Positions 13,587 to 24,833 of a stretch of 64,000 nt of DNA are shown here, piece by piece. Source of the DNA: Eutypa lata (taxonomy: Eukaryota; Ascomycota; Sordariomycetes; Xylariales; Diatrypaceae); NCBI GenBank assembly GCA_022661535.1, contig JAKULF010000005.1:3038001-3102000 (forward strand). Direction: 5' to 3'. How positions within the stretch are numbered: position 1 is the first letter of the stretch; each line of letters starts with the position of its first letter. A program made the translations under genes and the position numbers. The notes beneath the pieces were generated by a model. The model searched no databases and was not told the DNA's origin. It worked only from the letters and a program-made list of their open reading frames with translations.

Positions 13587-16500
13587 TGTTCCTGTTCCCC
13601 AAACGGGGTGTGTGTAGTTGTCGAAGCTACTCTGTCTAGTAGGCACAAGCCTAAAGCCGTTCCAGCGACTTTATAGCTGTATTGTTTCGTCTCGATTTAA
13701 TGACAATTAAGCAAGAGGTCGGATGTTGAGAGTTGTCCCGGCGGATAAAGAGGAGGGGCTTCGTTTTAATATGCGAAGTGTGCGTCCACTTGAAATAGTA
13801 GTTGAACTACGGTTGTCCCGCTTTTGCCGTCGGTTCTAGTCTTGGCCTGACTGGCTATTTTGAAAAAAGCTTCATTCGCTTAAGTCGGGCTGTAGCATAT
13901 GTTTTCTGACTGTCCTAATTGAGATCACCAAGAGCTTGCACGACCTAAAATCAGAAGAAACCAAAAACTATGTGGCGAGGTTTGGTTCGGACAAATTGGA
14001 TCCCACGAAGGTGCGTTGCCAAAGGGCTGGGTCTGGGAAGGTTGGGCTGTTGGTGGGATATGTAGGTACAGATGCACAACAGCCACGAGCCGACAAGGGG
14101 GTCTAAGAGGCGATCGATCACCTTTAGATATACAGTAGTGGGTGGAGTTCGATTATTTAGTCTCTCAGCACGCTGGAAAGAACGGATTAGGTCGGTGACG
14201 GGAACGACAGACTTGCAGCCAGCTTTAAGTGACGATAGATGAATGAATGAATGTGTGGATTAGACGGCGAAGCCAGCGCGTAGAGATGGATGGAGAGTGG
14301 TTGAGGGGAGAATTAGTACCTATAGGACGCCGAGCAAGGCAATTGGGTCACAGAGCAAGTGGAATGGGGGCCTGTTGGGTATATCATGGAGTATGTATTG
14401 AGAGACGGGAATCTTTTTCTTGATGGGCAAAACGCTGATGCCCGTGCGGTCCCGCAAAGAGATGTTCGAGAGACAGTGAGGGGCGTCAGGGGTTGTTACG
14501 GAGCAGGGGGCTTCATTGGTGTGTGACCATCTTGGTCCGGGAGAGGATCGTGGCTGGCGCTTGGCTCAAAGGGGGCCTAGGGGCCCCGACTGGGGGAATA
14601 AGAAAAAGGTGCTGCCTTCTCTCATCTCATGTCGGGCCCAGCTAGACGTCTCAATTCATGTATAAGTTTACACGGGCGGCTCAAGCAGACGCGCGAACTT
14701 GTCTGTTGGATCCTTCGTGGTAAGCCAGTAGTTATCCATCAGGCGAGTCTGTTCTAATCGTACATATACGTCGTACGAGCTCGAAGGAGGGTTCTCGGGC
14801 CGCTACACAACTATGTGTATCAAATAGAAGAGGAAGAAGGCTCATGTTTGGTTGACAAACGCCCCTTACAAAAGAGGCACTGCCCAAGGTGACCTAAAAA
14901 GCCATCTTTTGGCCGGCCCTTGAATTGTCATCGCATGACTTACAAGCGAGCAAGCGAAGCCAATCCAGAGTCGTTCGAAGATTTACAGTAAGCTTGGCGA
15001 TGGGGTTATCAACCGAGCACATACACCTAGAGAGGTAGCTAACTATCACATCACCATTGGCTTCTTGGCCGAAGATACCATATTATATTGCTCCGTTTTT
15101 TGGTCACGCTGTAACTAAATGTAAGTTCTGAGAAGAGCAAGAATCCTACGTAGATTATCTCGAGATTAGGTAGGATATCGGAGCACTAACGTTAAGCCAT
15201 GCATTTTTGATCCGAGGTGTATAATGATTGGATATTGCCTTGTGGCTAACCGCCGACAAGACCCCGCTAACCTCCATAGGAACATATCATAGCCAGTAGA
15301 TTCTTGTGCTGCCCAGTACCTGACCTAAAGTGCATATGTAGGGTAAATGTCATGCTGTGTTGATTGGTAGTTACCTCATTCAAATCTCTCGTCCCTTAAC
15401 TCATCACCGCTTTCCTACAGGTTATGTAGATATTCCTAATTCAGAAGAAGGGAGATTCTGGTATGCACCTAGATTCATTCTAGAAACCAGTGCTAATATA
15501 GGCATCTACAGTAGTAACCTGCTAGTTAGTCAATGCGGGCACTTAGAACATTGGTGCTTTCGTGCTCCATGCAAGCCCATCTTGATGGTTCCCGGTAACT
15601 ATTACGTGCAGTGAAGCGAAGCACCGTCTTGACGATGCATTGCATTCGATTTGTGCGCGTAACCCTATCTTCCATACCTAACCTATCTCCATGATAACAA
15701 CCCTCAAGTCCTCTCAAATGACTACTACTCATCAATACTAGGCATGTTCTTCGTTAGAATAAACATTCCGGCGAGCTCCCGTTGAGCGGATCTATCTTGA
15801 AGCAGACTTGTTGCTCACTACCTAGACATTCTGAGGCTCTTAAGCCCAACTTGCAGGGATCGATCGGCAGAGCGCCCCCTGGCCCACCCGACCTTACTGT
15901 ACTTGGCCTGACATGTCAAGCATCATGTTGCGAAACTTGTCTCCCTTACGAGAAAGAAAGTGCAGAGATGCCTGCAAGCAAGTATGAAAAATCAGGAATC
16001 TGAAAATCTATCCGGGCTCCGGACTCCGCTTTGTGTTGATATTTACTTAGGTAATACCCACGAACAAGGTGAACCAGAGAGGTGATCCAGAGAGGTGATG
16101 ATAGATTCCACGATGAACAGAGCGAGTTGATAGCTTCGAATCGGCCGGCAACGCGGATAGCTATCTGCAAATGAACTACTAGACTAAATCAATAAAACCC
16201 CGGTTTGTTGCCGCTTCTCTGGAGTCTTTTGAATTTGGAAGCATTCTTTAGTAGAATTGTGGATCATATAGGTGGATGCTACCTAAAACGATGCATCCTG
16301 GATCACCCTGAATCTTTATGTTGATTGATGCTATTCCGCATTGCCGGCGGTCAGTTTGTGTCCACCTACGTACCTAGATCTAGAACTAACTATTGATCTT
16401 CGGCGTAGGCAGTACACCGGCAAGTACAATGCATGGTAGGCAAATACGCTTGGAAGACGACCATGTTCATGATTTGCAATGCTCCCGAAACATGATGCCT

Positions 16501-17609
16501 ACCTTCGTAGTCTTGGTAAACTTCCTCTTGTACCCCTAGCCCTACGATCTTACTAAATTGAAGTCAATATTTGGTAAGGCGTTCCAGTCGACATCTTCAA
16601 TAAACATGCCATTGGTCATGTATCATAGGCTTAACTGTATTAGATCTCATCCCTGTGTTTCTTGCCGGTTTGTTGGATCTGACCTTATGGCAAGCACCCT
16701 TGCTCGCAAAATCCCGACGGTGCTTCTAGAGATAGCATCGTAGGCGATTCCCGTAGGCATGATCTAGGGCTGGGTTACGGGGAGTTCGGACGGAAGCTAG
16801 CCATTTTCAGTCCAGAGATACCTACCCTGCTGGTTCTGCCGTTGGCCAGACAGCTGAAGCAAAAGACTCGGCTCCTTTTCTTACTATTAGAGGGGAGGTG
16901 CTGACAGGATGGAATATTTACCTCCCTTCACATAAGCTGAATCGGTTTCCACGGCCCAACACAAACAAAACGCCGTTTCGAGCTTGATACGCTTCACAAG
17001 AGTAAACTCTCTGCAATTCTTGGTGTTGATAACGATGGTGGATATCGTAGTAAGATCAGCAAGCTTTATTATTATTCTTAGAACCCTATCATAGGGACGA
17101 ACCCTTCCCCTAGTCTGAAATCGAATGATGTGATAATCCGTGGTGTCATTGCAGATTTAGATCGTACGACGGCCATGTGGCCCCGGCAATACAAGCAAAG
17201 AGCCCGCCAGCTCATCTGGGCACTGTTTTCCCCGGCAGACGAATAGATCGGATGATGTTGTCTATCTATCTCGCCAAGGTCTGATAACGCATTCTCATCA
17301 CTGCATGAACTTCACACCTTGTTGTCAAAGCAGGAAACGTATAGAGGTGCCAAGAAACTGCATTGACTAAATGGTCCTTCTTATTGCCCTGTTGGGCGTT
17401 TAAAGTAATGTTTAGATGGGTGACAGCTCTGCGTGTGCAACACCCCTCGAATGGGTAAAGTCTATTCCGGTGAAGCTGAACCCACCACAGTGGAACTCTT
17501 TTCTGACGACACCCCTCCAGTATCAACGATTTTTGAAGTAAATCAAGAGTATAACCAATATACTAATCACTCCACGACATGTGATTTCTCAAATGATAGT
17601 AACAAAAAA
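13587..17609. other. 4-kb intergenic region upstream of noxR
   Basis: No supportable gene was found. It lies between the noxR 5' end and the CCS1 3' end. Open frames such as 15357-15614(+), 15782-16003(+) and 17433-17774(+) lack recognisable domains, and the last is antisense to the CCS1 end. It probably carries the noxR promoter; a non-coding RNA cannot be excluded from sequence alone. Confidence 0.45.
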
Positions 17610-18824
17610 TCATATCATGCCCTTCTTGACCTCATCTTTCCGTTCTTGCCAAAGTGTCTTTCCGGTGCAGGAACACACGGTCTTGTCGTTGTCCCACACA
17701 CCGGCACTCCTTGCAACAACTCCGACGATAGTGTTCTCATCGTTCTTCAAATCCCCCTTGCCCTCTTCCTGTGACGAGACAACTATGGCGTGCCCAATCA
17801 CCTCCCAGACCTGGAAGGGGTGATCCAAGAAGACGGCACCGCGACCATCCTTCCCAACTGTCAGTGTGCCTAGTAGGCCGCGAGGTTGTGCAGTGCTGCT
17901 GCCTCCTATCCAGATTGGGCCCGTAGATGTAGCACCGTACTTTAGGTCCCCATATTCACGTATACTAGCTGAGTATACACCGGGTACTACCCCACGGACT
18001 GTCAAGTCTAACAGCGTAGTCTCAGGCGAGACTTGCACTATACGAGCCAAGCCTCTGACATGTCTATCTTCGAAACCTGATTCGGTTGTTGCAGCCTCAG
18101 GAGCAGAGGCTGGCACCAGCTCATCACCACCTTGCTGGCTGTGGTGATATGTCTCGAGGATAGCTACAGCTGCGTCTGTAGGACATTGCCACGGAGGATC
18201 TGCGTCAGCTAAGCGAAATCATGTTTGCGTCGGGTTTCGTATGCCTTAAAACCCCCGAAAACAAATCACTAGATCGGAGCAACGGGGAATCCAAACGACG
18301 GGTATGCAATAGAAAAACAATAAAACCCGATAACGTGATAGGCTCCTATCTTGGGAAAAGAAACATGCTCTAGCACTCACTGTTTGATGAACCTGATCCT
18401 CGCAGGATGGCATCCCGGCCGGTTTCTTCAATGGTGCTGACTATAGTAGAGGGTGCAGCTGCCATACCATCCCGTTAGCCCAGCTGGCCATAGTCATTGA
18501 GAACCCCATTGAGAGACACCATAGTTTCTACTTGTATAGAATGACATAGGTGGTTGAGGTTGAGGTTTTGCGCTGGAGACTAATCTTACCGGTACCCTCA
18601 ACAGTAACGAGCTGATCCTTGAGGCTGACATCAACGTTGGTTATCCCGTCCAGGCTGTAAAGCGCATCTGAAACGGATTTGACGCAGGAGTCACATGTCA
18701 TAGGTACAGCAAAAAGAGTCTAGCAAATCATTTCTCAGCATTTTTCTTTGATGAACTTTAGATCCGATAAAAGACCAAGACCAACCTGGAAAGGAGTCTT
18801 GATTTTATTTTGAGTCGTAGCCAT
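17610..18824 (-). CDS. CCS1: Copper chaperone for Cu/Zn superoxide dismutase
   Basis: Delivers copper to Sod1 and helps form its disulfide, in cytosol and mitochondrial intermembrane space (family knowledge). Four exons on the minus strand: 18824-18786, 18719-18590, 18458-18381 and 18175-17610, giving 270 residues from the inner ATG. An N-terminal HMA copper-binding domain has MTCDSC (Cys 22 and 25). The central SOD-like domain follows (VRGVVPGVYSASIREYGDL, GPIWIGGSS, GHAIVVSSQEEGKGD, IVGVVARSAGVWDNDKTVC). A C-terminal CxC (Cys 250 and 252, CSCTGKTLW) performs metal and disulfide transfer. The frame stays open upstream of 18824 to tandem ATGs at 18986 and 18983. This would add about 54 residues rich in hydrophobic, Ser and basic residues with few acidic ones, resembling a mitochondrial presequence (see findings). 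The inner start is given as conservative. It is divergent from the uL13m gene. Confidence 0.92.
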
Positions 18825-18986
18825 GATGTCGGTCTTGGTGACAAGAGGACTAGTAATAGTAAGGCTGTTTCGTTTTCGTGAATGTAGATCGTGAAAGTAG
18901 TATGCGGCAGCGGAACTAAGGGAAACGAAACTAGTGGTTGCAGCAAAGGATCGAAGAGAGATATTGTGAAAATACCTTAGCATCAT

Positions 18987-19542
18987 AAATGGGATAGGAA
19001 AGGAAAGGAAAGAAATCGATAAGTGAAGAAATTGCCATAACTAATTGCGTTGGGTGAATTAAAGACATTACCTTCTAACGACTGTATCTACCTACCTACC
19101 TCCAATGAATCCACCTCATAATCTTGACTAACGTTAGCGATTTATTGAAGTTGCTTTGAAATCGCATTCCTCCCTCATTTTCTTTGTAATTCGGTCGAAG
19201 CGGGCTGGATCGGAGAGGGGCTGAAGGCGTAACTTGGAGGGGCTGTCTGGCTGCGGGGCCCAAGGGGAGGAACATCGGTGTTTGAACACTAAAAAATGCC
19301 GACACTTGGTGGCACGAGCACGTGACTAAACAGGTCGACATCTCGAAATTTTAGAGCTTTCTTGGCATTGAACCCTTGAACGTACCAGAGCTTCAAGTTC
19401 TGAGAACCGCCAATTTCAACAACCCTAAATATACCAATTGAGGTTATCACGACTACCGGGTCTAAGCTACGACGTCTCATTCCATTAAGAGGGAATCGGT
19501 AGTTTCTAATTAGGGGGGCCGAGTCCCCTTCGAGGCGTAAAT
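18987..19542. promoter_or_regulatory. Divergent promoter region between CCS1 and the uL13m gene
   Basis: About 560 bp separate the outermost CCS1 start (minus) from the uL13m start (plus), so both promoters must sit here. No obvious TATA box. A GGAAAGGAAAGGAAAG run lies near 19000 and a CACGAGCACGTGAC stretch near 19314-19327 includes an E-box-like CACGTG. Confidence 0.5.
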
Positions 19543-20179
19543 ATGTCGCAGACTATCGGGCTGGTAAGCTAAGCTCCCTCTTTTTTTCCCCAGTACTTTG
19601 TAACTATTTTTATATTCGCTACGATTAGCAGAAAGGCTCACCAACTCTCTCTCTCCGCAGACGAAACTAGCCTACTCGCGGGCATGGCACCAGATCTCGG
19701 CGTCGGCGCCGCACCCCACCCTATCGACGCAGCCGAACGTGACGCCGCCGTCGCTCGGGCGCCTCGCCTCGCGGATCGCCGTGATACTGATGGGGAAGCA
19801 CAAGCCGATCTGGGACCCGTCGACGGACTGCGGCGACTACGTGGTGGTGACGAACTGCGCGGCCCTGCACGTCACGGGCCACAAGAAGTGGCAGAAGACG
19901 TACTACCGGCACAACACGAAGCCGGGGTCCCTGCGGAGCGTCACCATGGACGTCCTGATGGCGAAGCACGGCGGCGCCGAGGTCCTGCGCAAGGCCGTCA
20001 GCGGCATGCTGCCCAAGAACCGCCTGCGGGACAAGCGCCTCGCCCGCCTCAAGGCCTTCGAGGGCGACGCCCACCCCTACAAGCAGAACGTCATCAAGTT
20101 TGGCGGCGTCGAGGTCGGGAAGGACGGGTGGGCGGACGCGGTGAAGGCCATCAGGGAGGCGGATCTCGAGAGGTTATAG
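19543..20179 (+). CDS. MRPL23: Mitochondrial large-subunit ribosomal protein uL13m (MRPL23)
   Basis: Component of the mitochondrial 54S ribosomal subunit. Two exons, 19543-19563 (MSQTIGL) and 19661-20179, join to 179 residues; the start sits seven codons before a GTAAGC donor. L13 family signatures are LGRLASRIAVILMGKHKP, DCGDYVVVTN, TGHKKWQKTYYRH and the LPKNRLRDKRLARLKAFEG block near the end. Yeast Mrpl23 is 163 residues, so length agrees. The second exon is strongly GC-rich from about 19680 onward, in contrast with the AT-rich flanks; this also opens spurious long frames in other reading frames (for instance 19684-20217). Its 3' end converges with urate oxidase. Confidence 0.9.
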
Positions 20180-20744
20180 TGAAGGATATCTGTGCTGTGT
20201 GGACGAGATGGAGATAGGTGGCCCGTGAAGGGACTGCCGGGAAGCAATTGGGTTTCAGGGGCTGAAAAAGACATAGCCGCTGCCACGAATGCCCGGCTTT
20301 GTATATCTGCTATGTACCATAGTGTGTACACGAATAATGAAGACATCTCATGATATAGTTCTCTATTAATTCATGTGTGCTGCGGGGCCTAAGAGCCCTA
20401 TAACCTTTACATTAGGCATTACGGTATGACGCCCCTAGCTCCACCTGGTTCGGCGGTATGTAAGACATGTACGTTTACAAAGTAATATTTCACAATTCGA
20501 AATGCACTTGAAGAGAAAACAGACGTCAGGCGTATTAGAGAGGTTGGATATCTTAAATTGATTAAAGTGGTATCTTGTGATAGGCGTGGTTGCCAATGCA
20601 AATGCCCCCCCAAAAGACCTGACCGACCTCTAATAACAAGCTGCTGAGAGCAATTGCAAGTCCAAGACAAAACCCCTAATGATTGCTAAAAATCACGATT
20701 GCGCCGATGCCATCATGTGAATCATAAGAAAATGTACTCTACGC
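20180..20744. other. Convergent 3' region between uL13m and urate oxidase genes
   Basis: No gene recognised. It contains the 3' UTRs of two converging genes. I searched the minus strand here for a further urate oxidase exon encoding a -SKL type ending and found none. Confidence 0.5.
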
Positions 20745-21711
20745 CTACGAGCGCGAAACCTCGCACTTGATCAGCCCATTAGGTCCAGATTGGGGCGCAT
20801 AGACCTCTGCGTCCTTGCCCGTGTTCTTCAGGCCCTTGTGCCACGATAAGTCTACGTAGGAGATAATTAGTTAGCAAAAGAGCTTTTCCACAGAATAGAG
20901 GCCAGAGAGGGGTTAGGGGGAAAAACTTACCGATCTCGAAGTAGTGCTTGTTGGGGAGCTCTAGGGTGACCGTCGCAACGCCTGGCGCAGCGTCAAGGAC
21001 CTTCTCGCTTATCTTGTACATAGTGGCCTGAACGGAGGGGCTGTTCTCCTCAGCGAAGGTCTTGAGAGCGATGGCGCGGGCATCCTCCCAGGCCTTGTCG
21101 AACGCGCCCACGTCCGCCTTGAGGGCGTCCAGGGTCGGGAACGTCTTCCACTTCCAGGTGGCGTCGATGTCGGTGGACAGGATGCGGTCCCAGGTCTCGC
21201 CCAGGGTGGTGAACTCGTCCCGCACGAAGCCGTGGAACTGCGACCCCGTGCTCTTGAGGACGAGCAGCTTCGCGATGCTGCTGGCGACGTCGATGCCCTC
21301 GCGCGTCACCCGCACCTCGACATTGCGCGTCTCCTCGCCGTCCCGCAGGAAGCTGTGCGGGTGCGGCTTCTCGTCTACTACCATGCGCGTCCAGCGGTGC
21401 ACCACGATCTTGATGTTGGCAACGTTGATGTGTGCATACGTGTCGAGGAAGTGCTGGCCCAGGATGCCAGCGTACAGCTCCGGCGGGTTGACCGGGTACT
21501 CCTTGGCTTTGATGTAGATTGTGTTCTTGATCGAGTCCGTCGCCACCACGACGCTGTTGTCCGCCTTCGTGTACGACTCCTCAATCTGACCCTCCAGCAG
21601 ACAGCAGACGGTCATCTCTGTCACCGACTCTGTGCCCGCCTCCTTGTCCCGCTGAACCTTGTAAACTCGGACATTGTCCTTGCCGTAGCGCGCTGCAGAT
21701 AAGATGGGCAT
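20745..21711 (-). CDS. uaZ: Urate oxidase (uricase)
   Basis: Cofactor-free oxidase converting urate to 5-hydroxyisourate and H2O2 in purine catabolism, normally in peroxisomes. Two exons on the minus strand, 21711-20931 and 20851-20745, give 295 residues, the usual length. Signatures are ARYGKDNVRVYKV with the catalytic Lys near residue 10, VVATDSIKNTIY with the catalytic Thr, NIKIVVHRWTRM, and LSWHKGLKNTGKDAEVYAPQ near the C-terminus. The protein ends CEVSRS, where Aspergillus uricase continues to a peroxisomal -SKL; no canonical PTS1 is visible. A TATA-like element sits about 90 bp upstream, and several HGATAR sites lie 300-580 bp upstream, the type of site used by AreA/NIT2 nitrogen regulators. 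The gene converges with uL13m. Confidence 0.95.
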
Positions 21712-21797
21712 TTTTGCGGTTGTTCTACAGCTGTTGATGGAGAGAAAGAAGGAGAGAGAGACGGGGAGATACGAAAATGTATCTGGGAATGAAGTGT

Positions 21798-21805
21798 TTA
21801 TATAG
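21798..21805 (-). promoter_or_regulatory. Probable TATA box of urate oxidase
   Basis: The minus strand reads CTATATAAAC about 90 bp upstream of the urate oxidase ATG, a plausible core-promoter distance. Confidence 0.45.
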
Positions 21806-24800
21806 TTGATCGCCGCTCTTTGGTGATCAACACGAAAGGTCTAGTTGAATGTCTGGGGAGAAAGAAGGTTGAGGTAAGAGGGTGGGTGATGACACACGGG
21901 ACTTGGACAACGGGAATGGTCTACGAGGGTCTCTGATTTACAATCTTAAAAAGGCAAGTGTGAATGTAAGAAGCAACAAACAGATGTGGTTACGCATTTA
22001 TATATGTAGGTATGTAGCTATCTAGCTAAGTTTCTAGCATTCCAGATAAGGAGGCGGCTGGTTGGTTGGTTTCGACTAGTTGGGTACATGTAGTTCACGC
22101 ATATTTGCGCATAAGCTTCCTGCAACCGGAGCCCAGCTTTCGGGATGCAACGAGCCCCCCCGGAGTTGTTACAAAAAAGCTTGACGCTATAGCCTCTATC
22201 GGCAACTCCCCCCTCAAGGTCTAGAGCCCACCTGGGTAGCGGCGTCGCGCTGATCGTCAACGAATAGCGGTGCTTCTATGATGTCTGAGATAGACAGATG
22301 AGCCTAATCTTGCCGAGATGTGGGGAGCGACTTGATCTCCCCCAGGCGCGACTCAGCGACTCGTGGCGCCTTGTGTCATCCGGAGTCCGCCGTAGCGGCG
22401 AGCTCCTTAGGCTGCTGGCCGGCGATGGCCACACTTGGCTGGAAAATCAGGCGGTTTTGAAATGTAATAGAATCCCCCCGAGCTGCCCTTCCAGGGACTT
22501 CCCAAAACTCGTCCGCGAGTGAGATAGAGCAACGAGATGTCATCCATTTTTTATTATTAAGAATCATTCAGGAAGACCCTAACTGGGTCTTTGAAGCTAT
22601 GGACATCAACGTCATGGTGATCTATACCCATGATTCAGACATCCACCTGCGTCAAAAGACGGATGGCGTGGGATTTGGTTGAGGAAGAGGGTTGGTTTGT
22701 CTGGTCCATATCCCTCCACTACACTACATACAGGGGCTGTGTAACGGGAGCGGGATTCACTCAGAATGGTCGTGCTGAAGGTTTGCGCGAGGGGCATCAG
22801 GTACACTACCTCCTCCTCCAACCTGCAGTGGTGCCATAACTATTGACTATTGCGGGGTCACAATCTCGAAATCTTTAATACCGGACAACAGTTGTTCAGG
22901 TCCGTCCGTAACTGGGCATCGGTCTGTCTTATGTGGTCAACAAAACTAGGAGAAGGGAGATCGCTCTTGACTACTATCAAAGACGACTTGAGGATACGGG
23001 CTCTGAAGACAACACAAAGGTAGAGTCAAACACGATTCTTGCTGCATTTACTTGGCACGAGCGACCTTGTCGTCGGTAAAGGTACCTAGAAGTGGAAGAC
23101 TTCCAGTCAGTACTGAAATGCGGGTAACTGGGAGAACAAAGTCCGCCACCAGGCACGGGCGGAAAAGCATGCCAATCTCAAAGCACAAACACCAGGACAA
23201 AGATTCTTCTAAATGACCAGAACCTGGAACGGCCGTTAAGAGTGTTTGTCCCATTAGGAAGCATTCCGTTCAACTCAGCAGTTTGTGGACTACCTACTTC
23301 CGATACCAGCCTGTAAAAAACCTCTTCAGGGGATGCTGGGCTAACTGGATAGGATTTAGGAACCACGAAGCAATGAAAAGACAGGAATTTTATTGTAGAC
23401 TCATAGATGCTCGACGTCAAGATGCCCTCACTTGCCAGAAACCTCGCTATTTAGAGCCGTTTTGCTTTCATTCTTACCTAGAGTTGAACGCTGACATGGT
23501 ACGTACGACTGAGGCTCCTGAGTGTGGGAAACAGTCGATGTTGAGTTGTGACGAGTCATGCGGCAGTTCGGGATTTGGTCGGAGGACATGCATATTGCAT
23601 AATACGGTATATGGTGTTACCCAATAGGGAGAGTTTGTGCTGCTCGGATATCATTATCTATCAGCCAAGCCCCAGCCACTCCGCTACTTTGTTAGTCAGA
23701 GCGGCCCGTGAAGAAGCAACTCCCGTCTACCGGAATCTATATGGTAAGATATGCTCGAAAACTGCATGTATGAGTGCAAACAAATCGAGTTTCTGGTTCA
23801 CCAATTCGTGCGATTATAACTTGTCTGACTTGAACACTTCCTTCGTATCTACAACGCCTATGCCCTCGTTTAAGCAGCTAGGTAGGATGATCGGCATCGG
23901 TACATACGGAGCTGGGCTGGACCCTGAATTCCAGCCACAACCCGCACCTGCCGCGCAATACTAAAAATAGCAGCAAATAGGTACATATGCGTGTAGTGCC
24001 AGAAAGTAGCCTCTAGTCTGCTAGGTAAGTATTACTTCTACATATATTTCCAGCGAGATGCTGACGCCATAGTGTGGTGTATTTATGCTAATTAGGTGTT
24101 CTTGAATAAACTCATTTTGACTATTCAGGGGCTCTCAGCAAAAGCCAGCTATCGAGATGCCAAAATAAACCTAGACGGTATCTATTCTTACTTCATCCAC
24201 TCTCATCGCTTGAATGCTCGCCCACCCTTCTAGCACAAAGTAGTTGTTGAAAGCTGCTTGGTTAATCTAGTATTGGGAGGCCAGCTGTTCTACCTGTTTC
24301 TGGGTCGAGCCAGGTGAATTCACTTGTTCGCAAGTAATTATACTATCTACAACTGTACTCCAAATTCAAGTACGGCGATTTAGTAGCTACCTATAGACAT
24401 CCAGGACTTGATAGAACCCATGGGCGAAATAACGTATAAATGAATGGTAGTTTACGCTTCGGGACAATGTCTCGGTGCTTAGTGATATGACAGCTAGCCT
24501 CACTCTCATACCCTCTATATAAAGATGTGATCGACATGGTTATATCAAACTCTGTCGTCTCTAGGTCACATTGGATGGCGCCAGGCAAGCCTCTTGTGCT
24601 AGAAGGTAGTATATATTAGCATGGAGGTCTTGGTCCGCCTCTGGACTATTTGTTCTAAATAGAGAAGGTGCTTGAGAATCGGTCATATTTACTTACTCAT
24701 GGAGATATCTTATATCTCTATATAAGATGCTTAACCTTCCTAGCTATCCTAGATAACCATCTGACGACCAGTTCAGGCCTATATTGCATACAATCAGAGT

Positions 24801-24833
24801 GTTTACTTTCCAAATCATTGCAAAGCTTCAGCT
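21806..24833. other. 3-kb region upstream of urate oxidase and the PL20-like gene
   Basis: No gene supported. It lies between two divergently transcribed genes. Near the urate oxidase side it holds four HGATAR matches (22018-22023, 22044-22049, 22196-22201, 22288-22293). An open frame at 23548-23964(+) ends with a Pro/Gln/Ala-rich segment but shows no domain or convincing start. The last 120 bp form the lyase promoter. Confidence 0.45.
24719..24726 (+). promoter_or_regulatory. Probable TATA box of the PL20-like lyase gene
   Basis: TATATAAG-type sequence (..CTCTATATAAGATG..) about 110 bp upstream of the ATG at 24834. Confidence 0.5.

Noticed and set aside
23548..23964. 138-residue plus-strand frame ending in a Pro/Gln/Ala-rich tail
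   Set aside because: No domain, no convincing promoter or splice structure; could be a relic but cannot be supported.
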